A stretch of 64,000 nt of DNA from Gorsachius magnificus. Lineage: Eukaryota; Chordata; Aves; Pelecaniformes; Ardeidae. The notes beneath the pieces are model-generated. The model was not told the origin of the DNA. It saw only the letters and a list, made by a program, of their open reading frames with translations, and ran no database searches. The stretch spans positions 107,765,265 through 107,829,264 of the forward strand of contig CM067081.1 in assembly GCA_034008185.1 (NCBI GenBank). The letters are read 5' to 3'. Shown here piece after piece: positions 34,641 through 47,600 of this stretch. The stretch's first letter is position 1. Each line of letters begins with the position of its first letter. Both the position numbers and the translations under genes were made by a program.

Positions 34641-37600
34641 CATATCTAGGAAGGAAAGGGTAGCAGCAGCAGGAAGGGTCCCTTTGGAGTTCTTAATCCC
34701 CCTATTTCCTATGATTGAGACATTCCCTTTCTTAAGATATTTTTTATTTCCAAAAGTAAATCAAAACAGAATAAAGCAAAAAGCAGCCTGTCACCTTTTC
34801 TGACTATTCAGACCACTGTGCTAAGTCACTCTCTCATTTCCTTTATTGATATAAGGGAAATATAAGTGATATAAGTAGTGATGTAAATAGTCCAGGTACC
34901 CAGGAAAACAGACACTCCATTACCCAGCAAGAGCAACCTCTGAAAATGGGGCCAAGTAGCCGTTGCCAAAACTGTGGACTTGCTCTACCAAATTTTTTTT
35001 TCTAGCACATATAGGAAAGAAAGGGTTCTCTACAAAGTCTATGAAAAGATAATGGCTGAAACAGAATACTAGACCTAAATGATCAGAAAACATAAGTTTT
35101 TATAGCATGAAAGGAGAATTATAAAAGCATAGGAAAGTTTTTGTGAAAGAAAGGACTACAAATGAAAATAAGAGCATTTATGATACTATTTTCCTGTGTG
35201 ACATGAAATCTGTACTTGGACCAAAGAATAAATGTTTTTTGAAATAAGTTGGAATGATAAAAAGTTTGTGATACAGTAAAAAAATACTTAGGACTGCTTT
35301 CTGAATATTATCACGGTCCTTAGGGAATGATTTCAGGCATAAGTATCTTTATAGTTTCACAGGGAAAGTTAACTAAACTGGGATACCATAGGAATTAGCA
35401 CAGCATACTTTGGGGAAAAAATCGTAATAGTTTCTCAAGAAAAAATCATTGAAATAACTGTATGATCTGAACTTCACTTTGGGTGTACATTTAATTTATT
35501 AAAGTGCTGCCTTATAGATTAACTTCAGTGAATTATGATATGTAAACCTCTTTAATGATCATTTTTCAGCTGACCACCAAAACAGTGCATCTGCATGTTT
35601 TGACATCCATATTATGTTGTTTGTGCACTCAATAATTTGAAAATGTAAAGTATTTTCAACCCACAGTCACATTCTCTAAGCATAAGGTGAAACTGGGAGG
35701 ATAAGGATTGTGCTGAAAGCATTTCAGGTTTTTAGCAACTGTTTTGCCTGGACCAGTGTTAAAAGTTATTTCCTAATCCACATGTTAAAAGTTGTCTCCA
35801 GTGTGTCCTCCACTACCGTCTCCAAGAGCCCTGCTGCAAGGAGTTCATTCTCCCTTACCACTTGCTTTCTTAAACTCATCCCTAGAAGCCTCCAGACATA
35901 AGAAAACAAGCTAACATCCATCTAAACAGCAAGAAAAGACATCTCCCAGCTTTTATGGCTACAAAAAAATTTTCCTCAAAGAGAGCATAAGGACATTGCT
36001 GCTAGGAATTTGGAAACAGCCTATGAGCCCATCACCACAAGGAATCCACTCAGGCTGTCAGAGAGGGGCTGAGGGGCCTGGCTGTGAAGACAAGCATCCT
36101 GCCATCCATACAGTGCTGCGTAACCTGGCCCTTAAGGATCCTCCTAAACCTCCAACACTGCTTAGGGTCAAGGTGTCTTCAGCCAAATGGCAAAACCTAT
36201 CAGTATGGCAGATTAACACCTGTTAGTTTTCTACTGTAACTTGGCACTTTCTGGCCACAATTTTTTGCCTCAGTTGCAGTTCAGTTTAATACAGTTTTGA
36301 TGATCGGATAAAAATCCAGAGTGAATTTAGTGAACAGACCATTTTTCATACCATAAAAAGTGAGTCAGATATTGACTTAATGGATTTGGAGAAGGCTTGG
36401 ATGAGTCATTCTTCTCCCGGTTAATTGATATTGCTAGGACATGCTAAATGTATCCCTAAATAGCGAAATAATTTATAGAATGTGCTTTTCTGACTGTTAA
36501 TTGTGCAGCTGGATAACTGCATTTAAAAGCTCATCCAATTCTCTTGAAATCACTAGAAGGTTTTCCACTGACTCAGAGGAAGCTGAAGTAGCTTTTGAGG
36601 GACCATTGTCAAAGGCAAGAGGTGATTTGACTGTATAAAAACTTCAGAATCTTATTGCTATAAATGTTCTGTATCCTTAGAGTTTTTCCAAAGCCCCAAG
36701 GACAGAAAAAGCCTTCCTTTATCATCCTTCTGCTTTTCTAAGAAGGAGATAAATCTGCTGTTTGTTTGTTGGTTGTGTTTTGTTTTTTTTTTTAAAGGAC
36801 TCTGACCTTTTCCAATAGCCTTAAAACATTTCATGCATACAAACTGAGGGCCACAAGGCAGTTGACAGTTTAACAGTTTGAATTAGAGCTCCTTTGGGTC
36901 CTAAGACTTACATGGCATTATCTGCTCCTGATGTATGTCTTCAAAAGTGCATATGTTAGAATATTTACTGTAAGATTTGTTGTGACGGTCTCATGTTTCT
37001 TTTCTGTGATGTTTAAACTTTTTTACCACTGAAGCTCTAGAATTAATATGATAAACTTGGACTGAAAAATACTTTGTCAAAATTCCCAGAAGCAATGAAA
37101 TAACTTGGTCATTCATTAATTATTGGCATGCAGCATTCACTAACCTAATTCCCTGAGAAAGCAAGAACAATGTCATCTCTAGTACTATTTAAGACAGACA
37201 TTCTGAATGCCACTAATAATACAATATATTAAAATATATGTGCTATTCTGCTACTGGGAAAACAGGGGAATAAACATATTCAGCCACTGGAAAAAAAAAA
37301 TCCAAAGCTACTGAGAAAACAAATTAACATTATCTTGTGTAGAGAAACTAAAATATTTTGTGGTACCTTATTCCATGAAACAAGTTCAGTTTTGAAAAGG
37401 CATGCAAAAGAAATAATCCAAAGGGAAAGGCTGTTTGTATTTATATTTATATCAGCTCTGGCCTTTGTTATGGCAGTCAAGAGTTGGGCTAAAAAGATCA
37501 GAAGAAAAAGTAGGTATGACTTGTTTTCTTCTTAATGTTGAGCATTTGATTTCTTTTTTTAATCTGAAGGTCACTAGACTTCAGTTCTGATAAACTGCCA

Positions 37601-39261
37601 AAGGAGGCAGATTCCGGAGGCAGATTCCAGAGGCAGTCTTCTGAATGGCACACTCAAACAGGACGTGAGTTTTCTTCCAGCTTATCTTAGCTGCAGCAAC
37701 AGGGTTGTGGTCTATCCAGTGCTTTAAAGGTCATGAAAACACCTTGAATTGTACTAAGAATGTCAACATGAAGATTTGCCACAGGGTAAAATATTTAATT
37801 GTCTATATAACAACAAGTCATTCATCATTTTACCTGTAACAGAGTTTACAGTGTGAAAGTTAGAAAAGAGTTGATTGATTTTCAGTAGGAAAATGTTAGG
37901 AAGACATGGTCACAGGGTCCGTTTGCAGATGATGTCATCACTGCCCTAAGAGAGTGCAGCAGCAGCAATGTCTACAGTCATATCCTGTGGTCCTCAGGAG
38001 TGAATAAACCACAAAAGCAGACAAGAAAACAGGGGACTGGACTTCTCTGGGAGCTCCTTGTTCTCCAGCTCATGCCAGAACCTGTCAGAACTGCCTGTCT
38101 TGTCAATATCAGACCAAGGAAGCATACAGGCTCAGATTTACTTACATTATCACCTTCATTTAGGGAAGCAAAGATATCAAGTAACTTTTTCACACAACAG
38201 CTTCAAGAAGTATTATTTTGCTAACTTACAAAATGGGGAATAGAAATTCAGAAATTATGTAGTTACCTAGCTCCATAAAAAGTCTATTCTTCCCTACAGA
38301 AAGTTGTTGGATTGTCTGTAAACAGCCAAAACTTTTAAGTCTGTTTTATTCAAGGATCTATCACCAACTCGACATGCCTATTCATATGAACAAATTCCAT
38401 GAAATTAAGACAGTGAGAACTTAACTACATGTGCTGCTTTGTTCTGTGATTTAGCTCTACCAAAACAACATAAGCTCTTTCCAGATCTCCAGCACCATTC
38501 AAGGTGGGTGACTCAATTTTCTCTGGTCACTTAATATCCACTACAATTTAAAAAAAAAAAAAAAGAAGAAAGAGCAGATGATACATCACTGAAAAAATGC
38601 ATACTATTGAATTGTAATCCATTCAACTTTGGTTTACTATAGGCAGTGCTAGTTCTGACCAGTGCTTGAAGAGTGGTTTGAGCAATGAATTAGGCAAATA
38701 GAGAAAAATGCTAAATATGCTTGAGAGAACAAAATACTACAGTCCAAGCAGTTTCCTAAGAAAACTGAAACACAAATTAAAATTTAAGCATATAAAACAA
38801 GTTTGCGATAGTTCAGTGGTGTGTTCAGAGCTTTTATCACACTTGATACATTATTCATCTGCATGTCAGGTAGTCTAAGCCCTTCTGCAAGCACAGTGTG
38901 GATTAAAACCCAGAGATACAGTAAAGACCACAAATTTGTTTTATATAGAAGCTGCATTTGGCTCAGCTTTATCCCATTCTCTGTCACAGAAAAACAATAA
39001 TCTTTTGACTGTGCATACAGAGTAAAAGGGGCAGGCAAAACCATTAATACCACTATTTGGAACATGTTCAGTATATCAAAACCAAAGTACTTAACTTCTG
39101 TACCTCAATTATTCTGCTGTATCTCTGAAGTACTTTGTATAGAGTCTTGTCTACTGAACCAAGAAGGTGCACTTGAAGAGATACTAGATTGGACATTTTT
39201 TATTTTTTTTCCTTCCCTTGGCAGAATCTGGTGCCTAGGCAGACTTTAACATTATCATATT
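34641..39261. other. Intergenic, one short tandem repeat
   Basis: No gene is recognised. A slightly GC-richer patch at 35.7-36.2 kb has two short ORFs without a known domain. A 13-bp tandem repeat at 37603-37641 is listed separately. Confidence 0.5.
37603..37641 (+). repeat. 13-bp tandem repeat, 3 copies
   Basis: GGAGGCAGATTCC at 37603-37615 and 37616-37628 are identical; a third, diverged copy follows at 37629-37641. Confidence 0.85.
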
Positions 39262-39415
39262 TGCATATAATATTAATAGCTTATTCATTATGGCAGCCTC
39301 TAGAAAAGTTAGGAACTATTACCTTCATTTTACAGACACAGTTAGCGTGTGTGGGAGGCTCAGAGAAGAGGGGAGTACGCAGCTTCCCAAGTCAATAGGA
39401 GGTGTAGTTTGCACA
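39262..39415 (-). mobile_element. MIR-type SINE relic
   Basis: On the plus strand ACTATTACCTTCATTTTACAG, then GAGGCTCAGAGAAGAGG and CAGCTTCCCAAGTCA follow the reverse complement of MIR (the CATTTTACAGATGAGG, GAGGCACAGAGAGG and CTTGCCCAAGGTCA segments). The core is clear and the ends are approximate. Confidence 0.68.
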
Positions 39416-42400
39416 GTACTTCTGAAATTTGAGTCATAAACAATTCATCAGTGACACAGGACAAAACAATTACAAAACTTGGATTAGTAACCCTTAAGTA
39501 GAGCAGAGCACTGAAAAGTAAAACTTCTTTGATAACCACATGGCAGTTTGATTTATTTATGACCTTTATTTTTTGCTATTTGAAAGCATTTGAGTGAATG
39601 GATTACTGCTTGCATAAATGTTTTAGTAAAAAAAAGCCTGCTGTTAAGTAAAAATATCCATCCTACCACATGAAACACACTGTCCCTGTGATGATAGGAG
39701 TTTTCATCACGCTTTAGTTGCAAAACTGCTTTTCTCAATAAATTAGTAAGCAGAACAATGACATGAAATTTAGGTGACTGACAGCACATAATGATGTGCC
39801 AATAGCCAACGCTGAATAACCAAATGACAGTTCATCACCATCTCCCTCCCAGCCACACTCCCCTTAGGCTGACAGTTCTGAAGTCATTAAACTGTTTATA
39901 AATGATTTGTGAAGTTTACGTTGATACTGAATAATCACCATGACCAGTTCTTCCAAATTATTGTTCATAACAGGTCATAGTACCTTCCACTAGAAACTTA
40001 ACTCAAAATACTTTTAACTTTATTGCAAAGCAGGAGTGAACTGCAGGAGTGAATTGCATGCTTGCTTATAAAACACAAGTTCTGTTCTCTGTTGTTGCTT
40101 TGTCCTTGAGCTATATATACTTCAAAATTTGATAAATCTTTCAACAAATATTTTTTTAAAGTATTATTTTCCCCAAAACTTTAACATCATATATTAATTT
40201 CCTATATTTTCTTCTTATTGAGAAGGTTTCCTTGACGTCTCAAGCCCAATCTCTCTGAAAGTTTAGATACATCTCTCTATTTTTATACAAGCACAGCAGT
40301 AAAATAATATATTATTTGTTATTATTAATAAGGTTCTGAGCTAGCAAACCATGTGTATTTCCTTTGTTAACTCTATTGTTAAAATTGCCTCACCAGCCTC
40401 AAACAAAACCTGTCATTTCAATGCTTTACACAGTTCATTTCAATAAGTATATTCTGGATCCCTTGTGAAACCTCACCTCCCACTCAGATGCCAAAGAAAA
40501 TGTAGACTTGTATGAAAACTCAGCCTTAAAAATGTCAAATATACAAATGTCCAACTACACAAGGGAATGTTGATCCAGAAAATAACTTAGTGTGACAAGC
40601 TGTACAGCCTGGTTTGATTCACCAATTAAATCTACATGAGACATAGGACTTATTTGTCATTTACAGTTTCACTGGGAGCGTTACAAAGCAACAGTAAGAG
40701 CATTTGTTTTGAGGAATACCATAACCTCAATGATGGCTTTTTGGTAAACTGGAAACTGAAATTCAGTCATGTTGCTTAAAACATGTCTATTACTCCTTCT
40801 TGCCTTGAAACAGGAAGCAAAAATGCTAATAGCTTTTTTTCTGTTGGCAAACTGAAAACCAAAAAAACCCCAACAATAACCTTCTGCCCCACAAACCCTA
40901 AAAGGGGAAAAAAGAGAAATAAGCAAACAGATCTTTATGAGAGATGTACACTATTCTTTGCACAATCATGAAATTAAATTAAAGTTCTTCCATGACTACA
41001 CTGTCATTTCTAGCTGCATGCCTTTCCAAAAGATGCCAGTTATTAAGAGTTTTAATTACATTGTGTAGAGCTCTCTGGTATCAAACACATTTGATTTCCC
41101 AGTTCTGAAAATTCAACTGTATGGTGGCAAAGATTTTATCTAGAGAAGACAGTGGAAGAGAATAGAAGAGGTAGAGAAAATGTGTGAACATGTATGGAAA
41201 CTTTTCACTCTTTTATTCAATATTAACCAATTTATTACTGGCAATTGTAATAAACAAAAATTATGACATAGTATAGAAGGCTTTATTCTGCTATGCTTTT
41301 TTTACTGAAAACTAACAGTGTGCCACTAAAGCAACTGTAAAAATACTGAAAATATTAGAAAAATAAATGCAGGTGTTTACAAATTGTGAAAATTTATAAA
41401 TATGTTATGATATTTTTAAATGCCATAGCTTACTCTTTAGTAATAAAACTAAGTATTCATGTGTTCTTTGTGTATTCTAAGAGTAAAACTGTTATTTAAA
41501 AGTATTTCCTTTGCCTTGACCTTCTTGAAAAATGCAGAAAAATTAGTTGTAAACCTGAAGTTTTAAGAAAAGAATGAACTAAATGACATTTCTTAAAAAA
41601 AAAGAAAAAGACTTTTTAAAAATTTATAATGCTAAGAATACCCTATTAGACCATTATGGAGAAAATTCTTTTCCTCTTAGCATATGCATTTGGAAGTTTG
41701 ATGGAGTTTGTTTAACTAGATCTCTATTGACAAAGCACACTAGATTATAGTCTTTGTATTCTTGTACCAATTCCTAAACAATCCTATTTCACCTTACTTG
41801 CATTTATCAGAAACTTACAGTATACTTTTAAATTTGTTTTAAAGTAATATATTAGCTCTTAAAAACAAAGTAATGTTAATGGTTCATAGTAAATGATTCT
41901 TTAATTTCTGTTTTGACTCCCTGATCCATTCTGAGAGACCTGTATAAACCCTCACAGCATAGCTTCCTCCTGAATTTCCAGCTACAACTACATTCCCTCA
42001 CGTAGTTATAGACTCTCAGTCTTTTCTTCATTCTCCTAGTTATCAGTTAAATGAATCAACAGAAATTACTATGAATCTCTTCCTCTTCCTTTCCAAAACT
42101 CTAATTCTACTATCCACAGTTCATTATATATTGGATTGTTTTCAGTAGCATTCAAAGAGGAAGCACCAGTACAGACCTTGTGTAGAAGTTAAACTCATGT
42201 AATAACTATGCAACAAATGCATATCACAATATGACTCAATAATTGCAATCCTATGACTGCATTTGACAGGATAGTGTGGCTACTTAACATTGTCATCTAC
42301 CTGCGTATTATTTCTTTTTATCTGAAGTCTACAGATAGTTGCTTTCCTCATGCATAGCTATTTTCTAACGTGACAGGAGTTTTAAAACAATAATTTTTTA

Positions 42401-44534
42401 GGTATCAAAGTTGAATGAAAAGCCCATGGCTCCGCACAAAGTATGGTTGTGCAACATTATTTGCACTAAAGAAGAAAAACATTTCTTAAAAGCTAGGTCA
42501 TAAAAAATAACAATTGTTACTAGTTCTCCTCAGTCTTTGCTATGACTCTTTACATTTGCCAGTGACACTAAAAATCTTAACCCAAGATAGCAATTAATTT
42601 CTAAGTGTGAAGAACAGAACACAAGATGAAGAAAGGATGATGTAATAACAGTATTTTATTTAGCAAATCAATCTATTTATTGAGTAGAACAATTTATAGA
42701 GCTCTGATATATTATCGGCATTTTAACTTGTTGGCTTTCTCTATTTATAGTACTGTCCTGGCTGTTGCAGTCATACTATTAGGTCTCTATGTGCTCTGTG
42801 TAATAATTCTTAGTGATGTCTTAACCCTACCATGGCAGTTCATACTAATTAATTTTCATTAAAACCTATTACCTTCAAAGATTAAATTAGTGCTAGTTCA
42901 TCACCAATATATTCCTCCTTTCTTACCAGTTTGAGCATTCAGAACTTTAGCAAATTATCTTAATGACAATACTATCAAATGAAGTCTGATTTCAGGCCTC
43001 AGAGTCAGGAACATTTCTTACTCTCCACTAACAATGACTACTAATTTTATCTTATATCTTCAATAGAAAACCATAACATGCAAGAAGAAGGTCTCATGGA
43101 TACAGAGAAAGAACGAAAAACTACTCTGTAGCATTCAAAATTCATGTCCAGAGTTGAAATCATAAATATTCTGCTTGATAAATTCAAAATATAGATTTCT
43201 CTGTGAATTTTCTCATTTAGATTCTTCATTATTGTTAGTCCTAAACTGCAAGACGTGGGAACTCTTCCCAGTTGCTGAGTCCAGGCACACATTGAGCTGT
43301 GGCTTTACTGCATACTATCAGAGGACCATGCTCCATCCTCATTTTCCTCCCAATTTTTTGTTTCAGTTGCAGAAAGGAGGGACTTGTGATGCACCTTCTG
43401 GAAGCAAGACTGCTGGGTGCATTACAGAGCACATCTGCCTCATCTGGTTTTGGGCTGGAAGTCAGGTGTTGTTCTGGGTGAAGCTCACTGCAAAATTTCT
43501 GTTAACTTCAGTAGTGGTAGATAAGTTTTTTTTTTGACAGCTTGGCACTTTTCTTTGGACATGAAGCAAATTTATTCAAAGGAGACCTCTCATGGGATAT
43601 CCAAGCAATGGCAAGACTTAGGTTTGTGTTGTACTGTGAGCAGTATATGTATATGCATGCTTACTTTGATTAGTACCACTCCACGGAACATAAGGCTTCT
43701 TATGGTCCTCAGCAAGGAGATGAGGCAGAGTCCCCAGCTGGTGAGACCTGCTGTGACTACTACTTGTATTAAAAAAGGCTCAGAATCTTCCCTGATGGAC
43801 CATAACCTGGCAGACTTCCAGCTGCAGAGCCCCCAGATAAAGTTGGGAGAAACAAAGCCAGTTCCTTTCCCTCAGAGGTAGAAAGTGCTGCAGAGGTAGA
43901 TTAAGAAACAAGTAAAGATCAGCCCCCCTGCAAAACCCCAAACTTTTCAGACCCTGCATCTCCCAGGGCACCTGTCTCCCCAGAAGCAGGACTGATGTGC
44001 TGGATCCATGGCTGTTCCTGAAGGAGAAGATAACAGCTTTCCTGTGAAGCTGCAGTGGAGAATCCTTTTCCTGAGGCTTACTGCATGCATGATTGAAGAG
44101 CTCTGTCCTCTTAGAAGAGGGAACATAACATGAGGCAGAGAGATTTTGCCTTTACCGCTAATCTTCGGGATGCTTTTGGGTGCTGTTCTAGCTGTGGACT
44201 TTATTGAAGTCATATCAGAAAAACAGAAGACAAAGCCCCATCACTCAATTAAGAGCTGACAAAAGTATTCCTCTAGATGCTTTGTTTTGCTTTATAAAGA
44301 AGCAATGAAAAATTAAGACATTTTCTCCAGATTCAGAAGATGACTCTCCTCCATTGAAAATAAGGCCATAATTTCAGCTTCCTCCTTAAACTGTTTTCCT
44401 TCTTTTCTCTATATCCACCACATCTTATTCACATTCAGTTTGAGCTCCCTGGGTTTCTTCCAGGCACCAATTTATCTCAAATATTAGGACAGCTGGGACA
44501 CAGCAGGGAAGAAAATGAGAGACAGGGCTGACTG
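39416..44534. other. Intergenic, nothing recognised
   Basis: AT-rich apart from a slightly GC-richer patch at 43.25-44.2 kb, which holds overlapping ORFs on both strands (up to 120 codons) with no recognisable domain. A 13-bp direct duplication, GCAGGAGTGAACT then GCAGGAGTGAATT, lies at 40030-40055. Confidence 0.5.
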
Positions 44535-44697
44535 TGTTACCAGTTGAGTTCTGTTCTTGCTCTTCAGACTGACTTGCATCATCTTGGGCATGTCACAACC
44601 TTTCTGTATCTCAGTTCATATGCTTTCAAATAGGTATGATTATAAACCTTTCAGGGTTGTTCTGCTGGTGGATTTTACATTGAAATATGTGGCTGAG
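44535..44697 (+). mobile_element. MIR-type SINE relic
   Basis: The stretch follows MIR in order: ATCTTGGGCATGTCAC (cttgggcaagtcac), AACCTTTCTGTATCTCAG (cctctctgagcctcag), AAATAGGTATGATTATAA, and TTTCAGGGTTGTTCTGCTGG (cagggttgttgtgagg). This is the best-preserved MIR in the window. It does not code for protein; the overlapping 62-codon ORF is spurious. Confidence 0.78.
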
Positions 44698-47600
44698 AAT
44701 AAGTCTAAGGGTGCAAATTGCTCTCTATATTTTATTCAGCTCTAACAGTCCTGTAAAAAGAACTGAAACTGTGTTTATATTATCAACTGTTACACGAAGA
44801 AGTATTCTCTTTTTCTAAGTATCACTGGAAGGTTAATGACTTATCTTTTTGTTGACTACTGTGTATCAGGATATTATCATGTTCAATATAACTAGCATGT
44901 AAGGTGCTGCTGAGCCTATGCACTTTGGACACAGATGCACAAAACAGCTGTAGTCTGCAGTAAAAATACCTAAACCAATTTCATCATTGCAATGACAGTT
45001 TTCGAGCTAATATATTAGATAAAACATGCATTTCCTCAGGTGCACTCTAAAGACTACTTTTAGGGAACTAAATGTGTAACTCCTGTTATTTTTTGTTTAT
45101 ATAAATCAATTCAGGGAATTCTGTGGATGTATTTCAGTGTGTTTGAGTTATTGAAAAATAATGGATAAGCATTGCTAACTAACTCATTATCATTAGAGAG
45201 CTAAGTGAATTTAGGAGAAAAGATCACACTGACTCTGTGGAATTCCTATCTGGAAACACCACCACTCACTGCCCACCCTTGCTCATTTTAATCTTTTCCT
45301 CTTTTTCCTTCCTTCTCTCTCTCACTCTGCCCTACAAGGAAGGAAAATAAAACTTAGAAATTAAAAATCCCCAAACCTTAGAACTAAAACTTAGAGATGT
45401 CTTTGTTCTCATTATTTGATTTTGGAAATTCATTATCTATTAGAGTCTAGCACCTATTGTCTTTGCACATTTTCTTGGCTTGAAAGGCAAGAAATCACAT
45501 ACTTACTGCTACAGAGCTTTGACTAGTATCCAGTATTCCTGGTTTCTCCAGGCTTATACTCTTGCCATCAGATTGGTATACTTAAATGCCCAATCTTCCC
45601 TGAAGGGGCAAAAATGAAGAAGAGACCATAAAAGGAGGTATTTGAAACCAAAGAGAGAGAGATGAAGTATAGAGAGGTGAAAAAAGTCACTGTTGGTAAA
45701 TAAGAATTAGAAACACAACAGCAGGAAGATGGCTTTATATCTCCTTTAAATCTGTTCAAAAACACAGGAGAGAGGGTAGGCAGTGAGGAGTAAAAGAAGG
45801 GGCGAAGGACACATGCATCCAATTTCAAGGGAAGGTGCAACAATATTACAGCTTGTTACTAATGTGTCCTTACATGACTTAAGCAGGTTGCAAGAGAATT
45901 AGGAGTTAGACTTTTTGTGTGCATTAACTAGCATAGGTGCTGACGGCAGCACCTTCAACAACTTTGGCTACAACTGTCTGAAATGACTGCATCTTCTTCT
46001 GAGTTCAGGTAATCTGCAATGCAAGATGATATCCTATGATACAGCACTGTGACAGAAGTGAATGCATCAGTGTTTATAAATGCACATGTTCTTATTTTTC
46101 ATTCATTCTCTTCCTATGTTTCCAATACCCACCTAAATATTCACAATATATATTTCTTTAAATTAAATTTGGGTGGCCAGATCATTTATTTACTTATAAA
46201 TAAGTATGAAGAATACAATTCTAAATAAAAAAAATAATAAATTTTCCATTCAATTTTTAAGAGGGTATGTTGGTCCCACACAGTTAGCAAAGCTTTGGCA
46301 AGCATGATATACAATTAGCTTTTCATGGGAGCAAATAAGAACCAAATTACCACCTTTAAGGAGCCACTCTGCTCAAAGGCTATCAACTATCTACAAGCAT
46401 GAAGCACACAGATGTTAGGATCAAAGAACCAAGTAGACATCAATAGCTGAACTAATCATTTTAAGGCTGCCTTTATAATCAGCAGAATGCAACAGTCACT
46501 CTTACAGTGTGGTACAAGATCTATTGTGTCCCAGAAGTGTGTATTTATTCCATGGTCATAAGAACATCAAGGAAAACTAGCTTCAGAGACAGATGTTTAT
46601 AATTTTGTTTAGGTCAACTGAGATGTGTCCCATCTAAAGAGCCACTGCAAAACACAGAAAGACATTACTTATGCACTTGGATTTTTTGATCTGTGTTGCA
46701 ACTAATGCTACTGCGCTGTAAGTAAATGTTATGTTAAACATATGCGATGAGCTATGCTTTTTAAATTATTCATTCCAATAGCTGCAAAGTTTGACCTAAC
46801 ACAAATCTTCTATGGAAAACACTATCCCCAAATACTGTACTGGTAACTGAAATATGTTACTGAAATTGGTGCAATTATGTATTTAGTACTACATCTCTTT
46901 CATGACCCAGGGATTTGATTTTCCTGTTTTCTCATTAAATTGTGTTGTGTTAATTGCTACATTCATATCTTCATTACGTGCCTGGTGATGAAAATATTTG
47001 GTGATGGAAATACCCAGATTTTGAGCAATTCAAACAAACTACCTTAGCCGTATAACTATTTAACTGGCATTTAACAGAGCAGATGAATACTGTATATTAC
47101 CACATAAGAGAAAAAGTCTGAACCATCAGTAAACAGTTACAGTAGGTTCAATGACTGTCATTGGGGCCTTTGGGGTCTCTTTATTCAGAGACAGCTGAAG
47201 AGCTGCTAAAGGAAGAATGCAGTCATGGAGAGAGCCAGAAGGACTAGTACAGTGATAAAAAGAATCACACTCTAACGGGCCATAATATTTTGAAAGCAGG
47301 GTTAAGCCTTCTTAGGAAGGTACCCATTTGACAAGCAGAAGGCTGGCTTCTTCCAAGCAGTAAGTTGTATGACTTGAACAGAAGGAAGTCTCCTATGGTT
47401 CATATAGCTATCATATATTCTTACTATATATCATACACCTAAACGGAGGTGGTTCTGCCATCAGTGCAGATTTAGAAATGGCTGAGGCAAATTTTAGTTC
47501 CTGGCTCAACCACGTGCCTCTGTGACCTTCACAAAAAATTCTGTCTGCAATATGGAGTGAGCGTATCTGCTCAGGCAGTAACAAACAGACAAATGCACAG

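Noticed and set aside
38130..38290. Possible MIR fragment around TTACAAAATGGGG
   Set aside because: Only a short A-rich word matches; neighbouring MIR segments are missing or out of order.
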